DNA of 29,682 bases from NCBI GenBank assembly GCA_049889215.1, contig JBMHDV010000024.1, positions 1 through 29,682 on the forward strand. Direction: 5' to 3'. The translations under genes and the position numbers were made by a program. Source of the DNA: UBA817 sp049889215 (GTDB taxonomy: Bacteria > Margulisbacteria > Marinamargulisbacteria > UBA817). The notes under the pieces are model-generated. The model searched no databases, had not been told where the DNA came from, and saw only the letters and a program-made list of their open reading frames with translations. Positions 24,207-29,682 of the stretch are shown here, in pieces (within the stretch, counting starts at the first letter, position 1; the number at the start of each line of letters is the position of its first letter).

Positions 24207-24517
24207 GCGGCCACCTTTAATTTTTTTGAGAGTTTAGCCAACTGTATTTCGTGTTTTTCAGCACTTGCTTGGTATAGTGCTTGTGATTTTCGTTGTGAAA
24301 TTGATGTTTTAAAATGATCGTTAATCAATTTTTGAAGATCTTTACGTAACTTATTCAATTCTATATTAAACGAAGTTTGGTCTTTAATTGTAAGAATCAC
24401 ATCAATTCTTGCAAGAGTTCGTTCATATAACTCAAAAAAAGTTTCTGGGTAAGTTGGGGAAGCACCATAAGAAAAGTCTCGGCCTGATTGAGCTCCTGAT
24501 GTGTTGATATTCACCAT
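24203..24517 (-). CDS. Small helical protein of unknown function (104 residues)
   Basis: A 104-residue protein, MVNINTSGAQSGRDFSYG at the start, then largely alpha-helical (about 28-95) with alternating charged and hydrophobic residues that could form a coiled coil, ending KLSKKLKVAA. The short Ser/Gly-rich head followed by amphipathic helices resembles small secretion-substrate or chaperone-type proteins, but no family can be named. Its promoter contains a perfect TTGACA, and transcription would start at or very near the ATG. The 52-residue gene follows with an ATGA overlap. It is divergent from the parvulin lipoprotein gene. Confidence 0.65.
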   Translation of the reverse strand: MVNINTSGAQSGRDFSYGASPTYPETFFELYERTLARIDVILTIKDQTSFNIELNKLRKDLQKLINDHFKTSISQRKSQALYQASAEKHEIQLAKLSKKLKVAA

Positions 24518-24523
24518 ATAAAT

Positions 24524-24552
24524 ATTATTTGAAAAAAGATCTTATCTGTCAA
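24524..24552 (-). promoter_or_regulatory. Promoter of the 104-/52-residue gene pair
   Basis: On the minus strand TTGACA (24552-24547) is a perfect -35 box. AATAAT (24529-24524) follows after 17 bases; an alternative TAATAT (24527-24522) follows after 19. The expected start falls at the ATG at 24517, so this is another likely leaderless transcript. Confidence 0.55.
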
Positions 24553-24572
24553 ATTGAAAAAAAGTATTGAGT

Positions 24573-24584
24573 TTCAAATTTGAA
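24573..24584. promoter_or_regulatory. 12-bp palindrome in divergent intergenic region, possible operator
   Basis: TTCAAATTTGAA is a perfect 12-base palindrome between the divergent genes at 24517 (-) and 24630 (+). It lies just upstream of the -35 box of the minus-strand promoter and before a possible -10 (TAAAAT, 24597-24602) of the lipoprotein gene. AT-rich palindromes of this size can arise by chance in this DNA. Confidence 0.25.
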
Positions 24585-24629
24585 TTTTGATACATTTAAA
24601 ATAATCACTTTAAATTAAAGGGGAAGAAA

Positions 24630-25451
24630 ATGAAAAAAGTTTTATGTTTAATGGTGCTTGTGGCAGTTGCAGGTTGTTTAAATAAGGTTGATCAAACCAA
24701 AGTAATTGCAAAAGTTGGGAAAACAATTTACTCAGTGGATGACATCAATTCAAAAATTGATAAGTTGGATCCGCAACGAAAAGCATTTTTTGAAAAAAAG
24801 GAAAATAAAGTTCGTTTCTTAGATCAGTTAATTGATCAAGAGATTATTTTTCAATTGGCTAAAAAAGATGGTTTGCATCGCGAAAAGGACTATAAAGAAT
24901 TGGTTAAAAAATTAAAGCGTGATGTTTTGATTGAATATTTTATTGAGCAAAATGTTGTCAATGCTGCTGAGGTTACTCGTGCGGAAGTTGAGACTTATTA
25001 TCAAGAAAATTCACAAGTCTTTGACGCTTTTGAAGCTAGAAATTTAAGTCATATTCTTGTTGAGAAACGCTCTGATGCTAAAAAAGTTCAATCACGAATC
25101 AATAAAGGTGGTAAGTTCGATGCTCTTGCACGAGAGTTTTCAATTGATCCATCTAAAAATAATGGTGGTCAGCTGGGGTGGGTTCGTAAGAGTGATTTGG
25201 TCCCTGAATTTGCTAACGCGGCATTTAATCTAACTAAAAAGCGGCCTGTATCTAAAATAGTAAAAACTCAATATGGGTATCACATTATTCAATTGAATGA
25301 GACACGCATGCAACCAAAACAATCATTGGAAAGTGTGTATCAACGAATCAGTAACGAGTTATTGTCACAAAAGCGTGCTGATAAATATAAGCAATTGCTT
25401 GATGGCGGTAAAGAAACCGTTAAAATTGAGCGGTCTATTGAAAACCTGTAA
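24630..25451 (+). CDS. Parvulin-type peptidyl-prolyl isomerase lipoprotein (SurA/PrsA-like)
   Basis: A 273-residue extracytoplasmic folding factor. The signal peptide MKKVLCLMVLVAVAGC has lipobox VAGC (lipidated Cys16). Residues 20-130 form a SurA/PrsA-type helical chaperone domain (AKVGKTIYSVDDINSKI, FLDQLIDQEIIFQLAKK). Residues about 136-226 are one parvulin PPIase domain: ARNLSHILVEK, GKFDALAREFSIDPSKNNGG-LGW, and TQYGYHIIQL. One parvulin domain and a lipid anchor are PrsA-like. AGGGGAAG precedes the ATG. The ispE TTG start follows the stop codon with no gap, so the two are co-transcribed. Clients are likely envelope or secreted proteins, such as the two lipoprotein or secreted products in this window (inference). 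Confidence 0.93.
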   Translation: MKKVLCLMVLVAVAGCLNKVDQTKVIAKVGKTIYSVDDINSKIDKLDPQRKAFFEKKENKVRFLDQLIDQEIIFQLAKKDGLHREKDYKELVKKLKRDVLIEYFIEQNVVNAAEVTRAEVETYYQENSQVFDAFEARNLSHILVEKRSDAKKVQSRINKGGKFDALAREFSIDPSKNNGGQLGWVRKSDLVPEFANAAFNLTKKRPVSKIVKTQYGYHIIQLNETRMQPKQSLESVYQRISNELLSQKRADKYKQLLDGGKETVKIERSIENL

Positions 25452-26276
25452 TTGCATACGTTTTTATCTTACGCAAAACTTAATCTAAATCTTTATGTAG
25501 GCCCACCAAATGCAGTGGGCCTACATCCGTTATTATCCGTGTTTCAAACCATTGATTTGCACGATGTGATTCAAGTTACACCATCAATGTTAGATCAACA
25601 TGTTGTTGAGTTTGATGGGTTGGATGTACCAGCAGAAAATACATGCACTGCAGTATTAGATGCTTTGGCAGATCAATTGCAATCATTCTGGACAGTAACA
25701 ATTAAAAAAAATATTCCTTCAGGTGCAGGCTTAGGTGGTGGTAGTAGTAATGCGGCCACGTTACTTAAGGCATTAAATGATTTGGAGTCATTAAATATGA
25801 GCGTAAGCCAAATGGCTGATATTGCTCAGGGGATTGGATCTGATGTGCCGTTTTTTCTTTATGGTGGGCAAGCCAAAGTTGCTGCTACTGGTGAGGAAAT
25901 TATCCCCAATCAGTCGTTGATTGATTGCCCGTATTTTGTCTTAATTTTACCGAATATTCACTGTTCGACAGGTGGGGTATATGGGGCTTTGGATTCCGCT
26001 GGTGAATTTGATGATCTGGAAACTATTACAGATGAGGTGTTAAAAAAGGTGGGGCATAATCGCTTGTTAAATGCAGCTATGATGATTGCGCCAGAATTGG
26101 CCCAGTTATATGACAAAGTATCTAACGTACTGGATGAGAATGTGTTTATGTCTGGGTCAGGCTCAACATTGTATGTGCCATGCCATACAGAAACTGAACA
26201 GCAACATATTTATGCTCAACTAGGTGCTGAACTGGTTGATTTTAATGGAATTCTTATTAAGGCCCTGGGTGTTTGA
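25452..26276 (+). CDS. ispE: 4-diphosphocytidyl-2-C-methyl-D-erythritol kinase (IspE)
   Basis: ATP-dependent phosphorylation of CDP-methylerythritol in the MEP isoprenoid pathway; a GHMP-family kinase of 274 residues. Motifs: YAKLNLNLYV with the catalytic Lys9, HPLLSVFQTIDLHD, the phosphate loop PSGAGLGGGSSNAA (89-102) and IGSDVPFFL with the catalytic Asp131. The C-terminal MSGSGSTLYV is the third GHMP motif. The start is TTG, immediately after the TAA of the parvulin gene; no later start would keep the N-terminal strand, so TTG is accepted. A direct repeat GTAGGCCCACC / AGTGGGCCTAC around 25497-25526 gives a hairpin inside the coding sequence. Length is normal to slightly short. Confidence 0.95.
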   Translation: MHTFLSYAKLNLNLYVGPPNAVGLHPLLSVFQTIDLHDVIQVTPSMLDQHVVEFDGLDVPAENTCTAVLDALADQLQSFWTVTIKKNIPSGAGLGGGSSNAATLLKALNDLESLNMSVSQMADIAQGIGSDVPFFLYGGQAKVAATGEEIIPNQSLIDCPYFVLILPNIHCSTGGVYGALDSAGEFDDLETITDEVLKKVGHNRLLNAAMMIAPELAQLYDKVSNVLDENVFMSGSGSTLYVPCHTETEQQHIYAQLGAELVDFNGILIKALGV

Positions 26277-26515
26277 ATAAGTTTTTATTGGGTTGTTCTT
26301 GTACATGTATAAAAAGAGGTGAATTGATTTATATAACGGTTTAATTTATGATTTTGATTATAAGAAGATCATATTGGAAGCTTAAACGGTCCATTTTGGA
26401 TTAAAGAATGAAGTTATGAGATTAAGATTGCGATAATAATTAACAAAAAAGGTTTAACTTCTAAAAATATTTATTAAATATATGTATGATAGCAATTAAC
26501 GTTTAGGAGAAAATT

Positions 26516-27631
26516 ATGAGAGTACCAGGAGTATATCAATTATTTACATGGGTTACAGCTGCAACTGCCGTATTAAAGGGTGCTGGTGCACAAACAGCAA
26601 CGACGGATTCTCATATTCCTCCTCCTGCTTCTTTTGTTAACCCTCCTTCGATTTTTGGTCAATTAGAAACAGACACAACTCTTCCATGGAGTGATTTCCA
26701 TCTTCCATGGAGTGATTCCCCAATGGTTATGTCTAGTTGTCAACCGATGCCTATGCCTTCTGTGGGAGTGCCATCTGGTAGATCTAAATCAATGAGCATT
26801 ACAGATCTTATGTCGGGACTAGCAGAAGAACTTGCTTCTGCCCACAACTCCCCCCCACCAGCTTTTAAAGTTCTTGAAATTTTTGGGATAAGTATTGAGG
26901 ATATTGAAGCTAAACTAGAGATTGAAGCGCAACTAGCTATTGAAGCTAAACTAAAATCACCCTTATACTTTGAGATTAAGAAAGGAACGCTTGAAGGCAA
27001 GCAAAGTTATCATGTGGTTTTAAATGAGCCTTTAACTAACGAAAAAGACGTTGATGCGTATTTTGATAAAACTAAATTTTTCCTATTAAATCACATAGTG
27101 CGTCAGATAATCAAAAGTTCTAAGAGATCTCCAAGTTATGACTATTTTTCATTTCAGATTATCCCGTCTGGTGATGAACAACTTATTGAAGGGTTTCATA
27201 TTCATTCAAAAAAGATTCGGGATTCGACTGAAACACTTATGGTTTTATCAAAGGATATAGATGCTGGAACAAGAATTTTAGATGATAAGTGTGAGCAAAT
27301 CGATTCTGGGGATGAGGGATCTGAAGATGAAGATGAAGGTGAAGGTGAAGATGAACTAGTCCTGGCGGAATTTCTGGAATGTGAGCCACGGGATGGTACA
27401 CCTATTTTTAAAATACCACCCAATAACTTCTGCAGATTTGACCTTACTGAAGTTCCACATGGGTCGCCAGGAGTAATTGATGCTGCACGAATAGTTACTA
27501 CTTCCGGTCTAATTCCAGAGGATGTTAGATATAAGTTGAATATAATTGATAAACTGTTCCGTAAGGAACAAAAAGTATTGTGTTCTACGCATTCATCCAG
27601 TTTAGATCCAAGATTTTGTAAAGGCGCTTAA
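26516..27631 (+). CDS. Secreted protein of unknown function with acidic tract
   Basis: A 371-residue protein with a probable Sec signal peptide (MRVPGVYQLFTWVTAATAVL, cleavage likely near GAGAQ). The start is set by AGGAGA 5 bases upstream. The mature N-terminal 80 residues are Pro/Ser-rich, with a doubled LPWSD-FH/LPWSD motif. Residues 125-150 are helical with a near-repeat of EAKLEIEAQLAIEAKL. A central mixed alpha/beta segment (about 150-245) looks like the folded domain. Residues 264-280 are a strongly acidic tract, DSGDEGSEDEDEGEGEDE. Five to six cysteines lie in the last 110 residues, fitting disulfides outside the cytoplasm. No family is recognised. The gene stands alone, followed by tandem repeats. 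Confidence 0.75.
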   Translation: MRVPGVYQLFTWVTAATAVLKGAGAQTATTDSHIPPPASFVNPPSIFGQLETDTTLPWSDFHLPWSDSPMVMSSCQPMPMPSVGVPSGRSKSMSITDLMSGLAEELASAHNSPPPAFKVLEIFGISIEDIEAKLEIEAQLAIEAKLKSPLYFEIKKGTLEGKQSYHVVLNEPLTNEKDVDAYFDKTKFFLLNHIVRQIIKSSKRSPSYDYFSFQIIPSGDEQLIEGFHIHSKKIRDSTETLMVLSKDIDAGTRILDDKCEQIDSGDEGSEDEDEGEGEDELVLAEFLECEPRDGTPIFKIPPNNFCRFDLTEVPHGSPGVIDAARIVTTSGLIPEDVRYKLNIIDKLFRKEQKVLCSTHSSSLDPRFCKGA

Positions 27632-27655
27632 AATAAAAGAGTAAAGAAATTGTTA

Positions 27656-28025
27656 AGATGAGTGATTTGTAGATGAGGGCGCATATTGAGAGATATGACA
27701 CCGAATCTAAAATTGCTTAGAACAAATGATGGTTAGGAAAGTGTTAAAAATAGTTCAGATGAGTGATTTCTAGAGGAGAGCGCATATCGAGAGATATGAC
27801 ACCGAATCTAAAATTGCTTAGAACAAATGATGGTTGTGGAAAGTGTTAAAAATAGTTCAGATGAGTGATTTCTAGAGGAGGGCGCATATCGAGAGATATG
27901 ACACCGAATCTAAAATTGCTTAGAACAAATGATGGTTGAGGAAAGTGTTAAAAATAGTTCAGATGAGTGATTTCTAGAGGAGGGCGCATATCGAGAGATA
28001 TGTAACCGAATCTAAAATTACTTAG
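27656..28025. repeat. Tandem ~102-bp repeats (three full units plus a partial fourth) with hairpins
   Basis: Units start at 27656, 27757, 27859 and 27961 (periods 101, 102, 102). The first three are nearly identical and the fourth stops after about 65 bases. Each unit holds CATATC-GAGA-GATATG, a 6-bp stem with a GNRA-type tetraloop (unit 1 has CATATT, which keeps a G-U pair), and TCTAA-n6-TTAGA. Each also carries AGGAGGG or a variant upstream of the ATG that closes the first hairpin, followed by a 13-17 codon frame MTPNLKLLRTNDG in units 1-3. The array fills the 417 bases between the secreted-protein gene and tRNA-Leu, with no larger gene. There are no variable spacers, so it is not CRISPR. 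Confidence 0.85.
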
Positions 28026-28048
28026 ATGGGCTATTTTTACCTTTTAAT

Positions 28049-28137
28049 TGGTACCGAGGGCCGGACTCGAACCGGCACGGATGTTAAAGTCCATTGGATT
28101 TTAAGTCCAACGTGTCTACCAATTTCACCACCTCGGC
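28049..28137 (-). tRNA. tRNA-Leu (anticodon UAA)
   Basis: Read on the minus strand, 89 bases including encoded CCA. Acceptor stem GCCGAGG pairs with CCTCGGT (one G-U), then A-CCA. The D arm contains GGTAGACACG. The anticodon arm is TTGGA-CTTAAAA-TCCAA with TAA at positions 34-36, reading UUA/UUG. A long variable arm (class II) and the T arm GCCGGTTCGAGTCCGGC follow. All features fit a bacterial tRNA-Leu. Transcription runs toward the tandem repeats. Confidence 0.96.
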
Positions 28138-28147
28138 AACAATATTA

Positions 28148-28178
28148 ATTATAGTTTAATTGATCCATCGCATTGTCA
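28148..28178 (-). promoter_or_regulatory. Probable promoter of tRNA-Leu
   Basis: On the minus strand a perfect TATAAT (28153-28148) lies 10 bases before the tRNA 5' end, and TGACAA (28178-28173) is 19 bases upstream of it. The -10 is strong and the -35 is off-spacing. Confidence 0.4.
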
Positions 28179-28326
28179 CAAGACCTTTGTTGATTTGCTC
28201 ATTGTTTTTAAGAGAGCGATCAGATTTGGTGGCGTTAATTTTGATGGTTAGTGGTTAAATTGTGTTTATTTTTAGTGGTTTTTGAAATAGGATCGATTGA
28301 ACTTAAATGTATCAAGATATATCGAT

Positions 28327-28356
28327 TTGTTGAGGCTGGCGGATGTTCGATACTAT
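28327..28356 (+). promoter_or_regulatory. Promoter of groES-groEL
   Basis: TTGTTG (28327-28332) and TACTAT (28351-28356) with an 18-base spacer. The start point would be near 28363, at the first bases of the CIRCE element, the usual arrangement for HrcA control. Confidence 0.5.
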
Positions 28357-28361
28357 TAACT

Positions 28362-28388
28362 TTAGCACTTGAATACTTAGAGTGCTAA
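28362..28388 (+). promoter_or_regulatory. CIRCE operator (HrcA binding site)
   Basis: Left half TTAGCACTT (28362-28370), 9-base spacer, right half GAGTGCTAA (28380-28388). This is the CIRCE consensus TTAGCACTC-N9-GAGTGCTAA with a single change in the last base of the left half. It lies 16 bases before the groES ATG. It implies heat-shock control of groESL by an HrcA repressor encoded elsewhere. Confidence 0.95.
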
Positions 28389-28404
28389 AATTAGGAGGAT
28401 ATCT

Positions 28405-28692
28405 ATGAAATATAAACCATTAGCTGACCGTGTGATTGTCGAGCAAGAAGCAGCTGAAACAACCACAGCATCTGGGATTGTTTTACCAGACGCAGCACAA
28501 GAAAAGCCACAATTGGGTAAGGTATTGGCCGTTGGTCAAGGTCGTTACAACGATAAAGGTGATTTAACACCATTGCAAACGCAAGTTGGCGATATTGTGA
28601 TTTTTTCAAAATATGGTGGCACTGAGTTTAAAGAAGGTGGCAAGGAATATTTGATTATTAAAGAATCAGACATCCTCGCAATCAAAGGATAA
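28405..28692 (+). CDS. groES: Co-chaperonin GroES
   Basis: The 95-residue heptameric lid of the GroEL chamber. It matches the family through KYKPLADRVIVEQ, the mobile loop TTTASGIVLPDAAQEKP that contacts GroEL, GKVLAVGQGR and VGDIVIFSKYGGTEF, ending IIKESDILAIKG. AGGAGG at 28393-28398 is 6 bases from the ATG. It is the first gene of groES-groEL under the CIRCE operator, with 13 bases to groEL. An alternative reading on the other strand is only a shadow. Confidence 0.98.
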   Translation: MKYKPLADRVIVEQEAAETTTASGIVLPDAAQEKPQLGKVLAVGQGRYNDKGDLTPLQTQVGDIVIFSKYGGTEFKEGGKEYLIIKESDILAIKG

Positions 28693-28705
28693 TAAGGAGA
28701 TTAAT

Positions 28706-29682
28706 ATGAGTGCAAAACAATTAAAATACTCAGAAGAAGCATGGCGTTCGCTAGCAGACGGTATTGAGCAAGTTGCTGAAGCTGTTCGTGTAACATTGGG
28801 TCCAAAAGGCCGTAACGTTGTGTTAGAAAAAAAATGGGGATCACCAACCATTACTAATGATGGTGTTACCATTGCAAAAGAAATCGAGTTAAAAGACCGA
28901 TTCCAAAACATGGGTGCCCAGTTATTAAAAGAAGTGGCATCAAAAACCAATGACATTGCTGGTGACGGGACTACGTCAGCAACAATTTTAGGTCACGCTA
29001 TTTTTAAAGAAGGCTTAAAAAACGTTGTTGCAGGATCCAACCCAATGGAATTAAAGCGTGGTATTCAAGAAGCGGTTAACGTGATTGTTGAAGGAATCAA
29101 AGGGTTTTCAAAGCCAGTTGAAACCAAAGACGCAATAGCTCAAGTTGCTTCTATTTCTGCGAATAACGATGAAACCATTGGTAACTTAATTGCTGATGCA
29201 ATGGAAAAAGTTGGTAAAGAAGGTGTTATCACTGTTGAGGAATCAAAAGGGATTAATACTGAACTTGAAGTGGTTGAAGGTATGCAGTTTGATAAAGGCT
29301 ACATTTCACCATACATGGTTACTGATAAAGATCGCATGGTTGCGGACATGGAAGATGCATTTATCTTATTAACAGATAAAAAGATCACAGCGATTAAAGA
29401 TATTTTACCTGTTCTTGAAAAAGTGGTTCAAGCCAATAAGCCATTGGTTATTATTGCTGAAGACATTGAAGGTGAAGCGTTAGCAACATTGGTTGTTAAT
29501 AAATTACGTGGTACGTTTAACTGCTTAGCAATTAAAGCACCAGGATTTGGTGACCGTCGTAAAGCCATGTTAGAAGATTTGGCTATTTTAACGGGTGGTC
29601 AGGTGATTTCTGAAGAAGTTGGTTTAAACTTAGAAGCGACTGAATTAACACAATTGGGTCAAGCTCAAAAAGTAAAAGCAGA
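28706..29682 (+). CDS. groEL: Chaperonin GroEL, N-terminal part (3' end outside window)
   Basis: ATP-driven 60-kDa chaperonin; the first 325 codons are present and the frame is open at the window end. Starts MSAKQLKYSEEAWRSLADG, with AAGGAG 6 bases before the ATG. Equatorial-domain ATP site: VTLGPKGRNVVL, TITNDGVTIAKEIEL and AGDGTTSATIL (Ser where most GroELs have the third Thr). The apical domain includes EGMQFDKGYISPYM and VKAPGFGDRRK-type IKAPGFGDRRKAMLEDLAIL. It is co-transcribed with groES. The N-terminal SEEAW and ASI-SANNDE wording differs from proteobacterial GroEL, useful for phylogenetic placement. Confidence 0.98.
   Translation, partial: MSAKQLKYSEEAWRSLADGIEQVAEAVRVTLGPKGRNVVLEKKWGSPTITNDGVTIAKEIELKDRFQNMGAQLLKEVASKTNDIAGDGTTSATILGHAIFKEGLKNVVAGSNPMELKRGIQEAVNVIVEGIKGFSKPVETKDAIAQVASISANNDETIGNLIADAMEKVGKEGVITVEESKGINTELEVVEGMQFDKGYISPYMVTDKDRMVADMEDAFILLTDKKITAIKDILPVLEKVVQANKPLVIIAEDIEGEALATLVVNKLRGTFNCLAIKAPGFGDRRKAMLEDLAILTGGQVISEEVGLNLEATELTQLGQAQKVKA

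Noticed and set aside
26277..26515. Possible gene or RNA in the 239-base gap after ispE
   Set aside because: The stretch is AT-rich with no frame, clear hairpin terminator or convincing promoter apart from a TATGAT at 26485-26490 lacking a -35 box.
27656..28025. Possible CRISPR array
   Set aside because: The units are near-identical over their whole 102 bases, with no variable spacers and no cas genes nearby.

Overview
The window is a dense, AT-rich bacterial chromosome segment that mixes ordinary housekeeping operons with singly transcribed, unusual proteins. The housekeeping genes are bacterial throughout: fadE, cstA, crcB, ribBA-ribH, leuS-accC-nusB-ribE, rpsO-pnp-M16 peptidase, a PPIase lipoprotein with ispE, tRNA-Leu(UAA), and groES-groEL under a CIRCE operator. 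No rRNA, CRISPR, transposase or phage gene was seen. I cannot name the lineage from the sequence. Two long repeat proteins, NLS-like N-termini, a possible U-box and a C-terminal CaaX-like tetrapeptide suggest a bacterium that lives with or inside a eukaryote. The GroEL sequence and the CIRCE element would fit several non-gammaproteobacterial lineages (for example Margulisbacteria-like), but this is only a guess.

Layout. 1-1324: 3' part of fadE. 1325-1667: gap with a 32-bp direct repeat and a strong promoter. 1668-3995: ankyrin-repeat protein. 4229-5179: beta-helix lipoprotein bracketed by two 93-nt copies of a structured element. 5355-7076: CstA-like carrier. 7093-9411: second repeat protein, with about 46-residue units and a U-box-like tail. 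9438-10177: DoxX-like protein and CrcB. 10143-11925 (minus): ribBA then ribH. 11985-12398: small protein ending CSIL. 12562-15198: large unknown protein. 15243-20041 (minus): leuS-accC-nusB-ribE. 20124-23741: rpsO-pnp-M16 peptidase. 23803-24517: three small unknown genes, one of only 52 codons. 24630-26276: parvulin lipoprotein and ispE. 26516-27631: secreted unknown. 27656-28025: tandem 102-bp repeats. 28049-28137 (minus): tRNA-Leu. 28405 to the end: groES and partial groEL.

How the genes work together. The ribBA, ribH and ribE products cover GTP/ribulose-5-phosphate to riboflavin except the RibD and phosphatase steps, which are not here. FadE and CstA point to use of fatty acids and imported small organic acids or peptides. 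The accessory genes (ankyrin protein, 46-residue-repeat protein, CSIL protein, 878-residue protein, 371-residue secreted protein) sit one by one between core operons, often with their own promoter. Several lack a Shine-Dalgarno sequence, with a -10 box placed so that transcription would begin at or near the start codon. The least explained signals are the duplicated 93-nt C-rich-loop element, the 102-bp tandem repeats with tetraloop hairpins, and the group of proteins with eukaryote-directed features.
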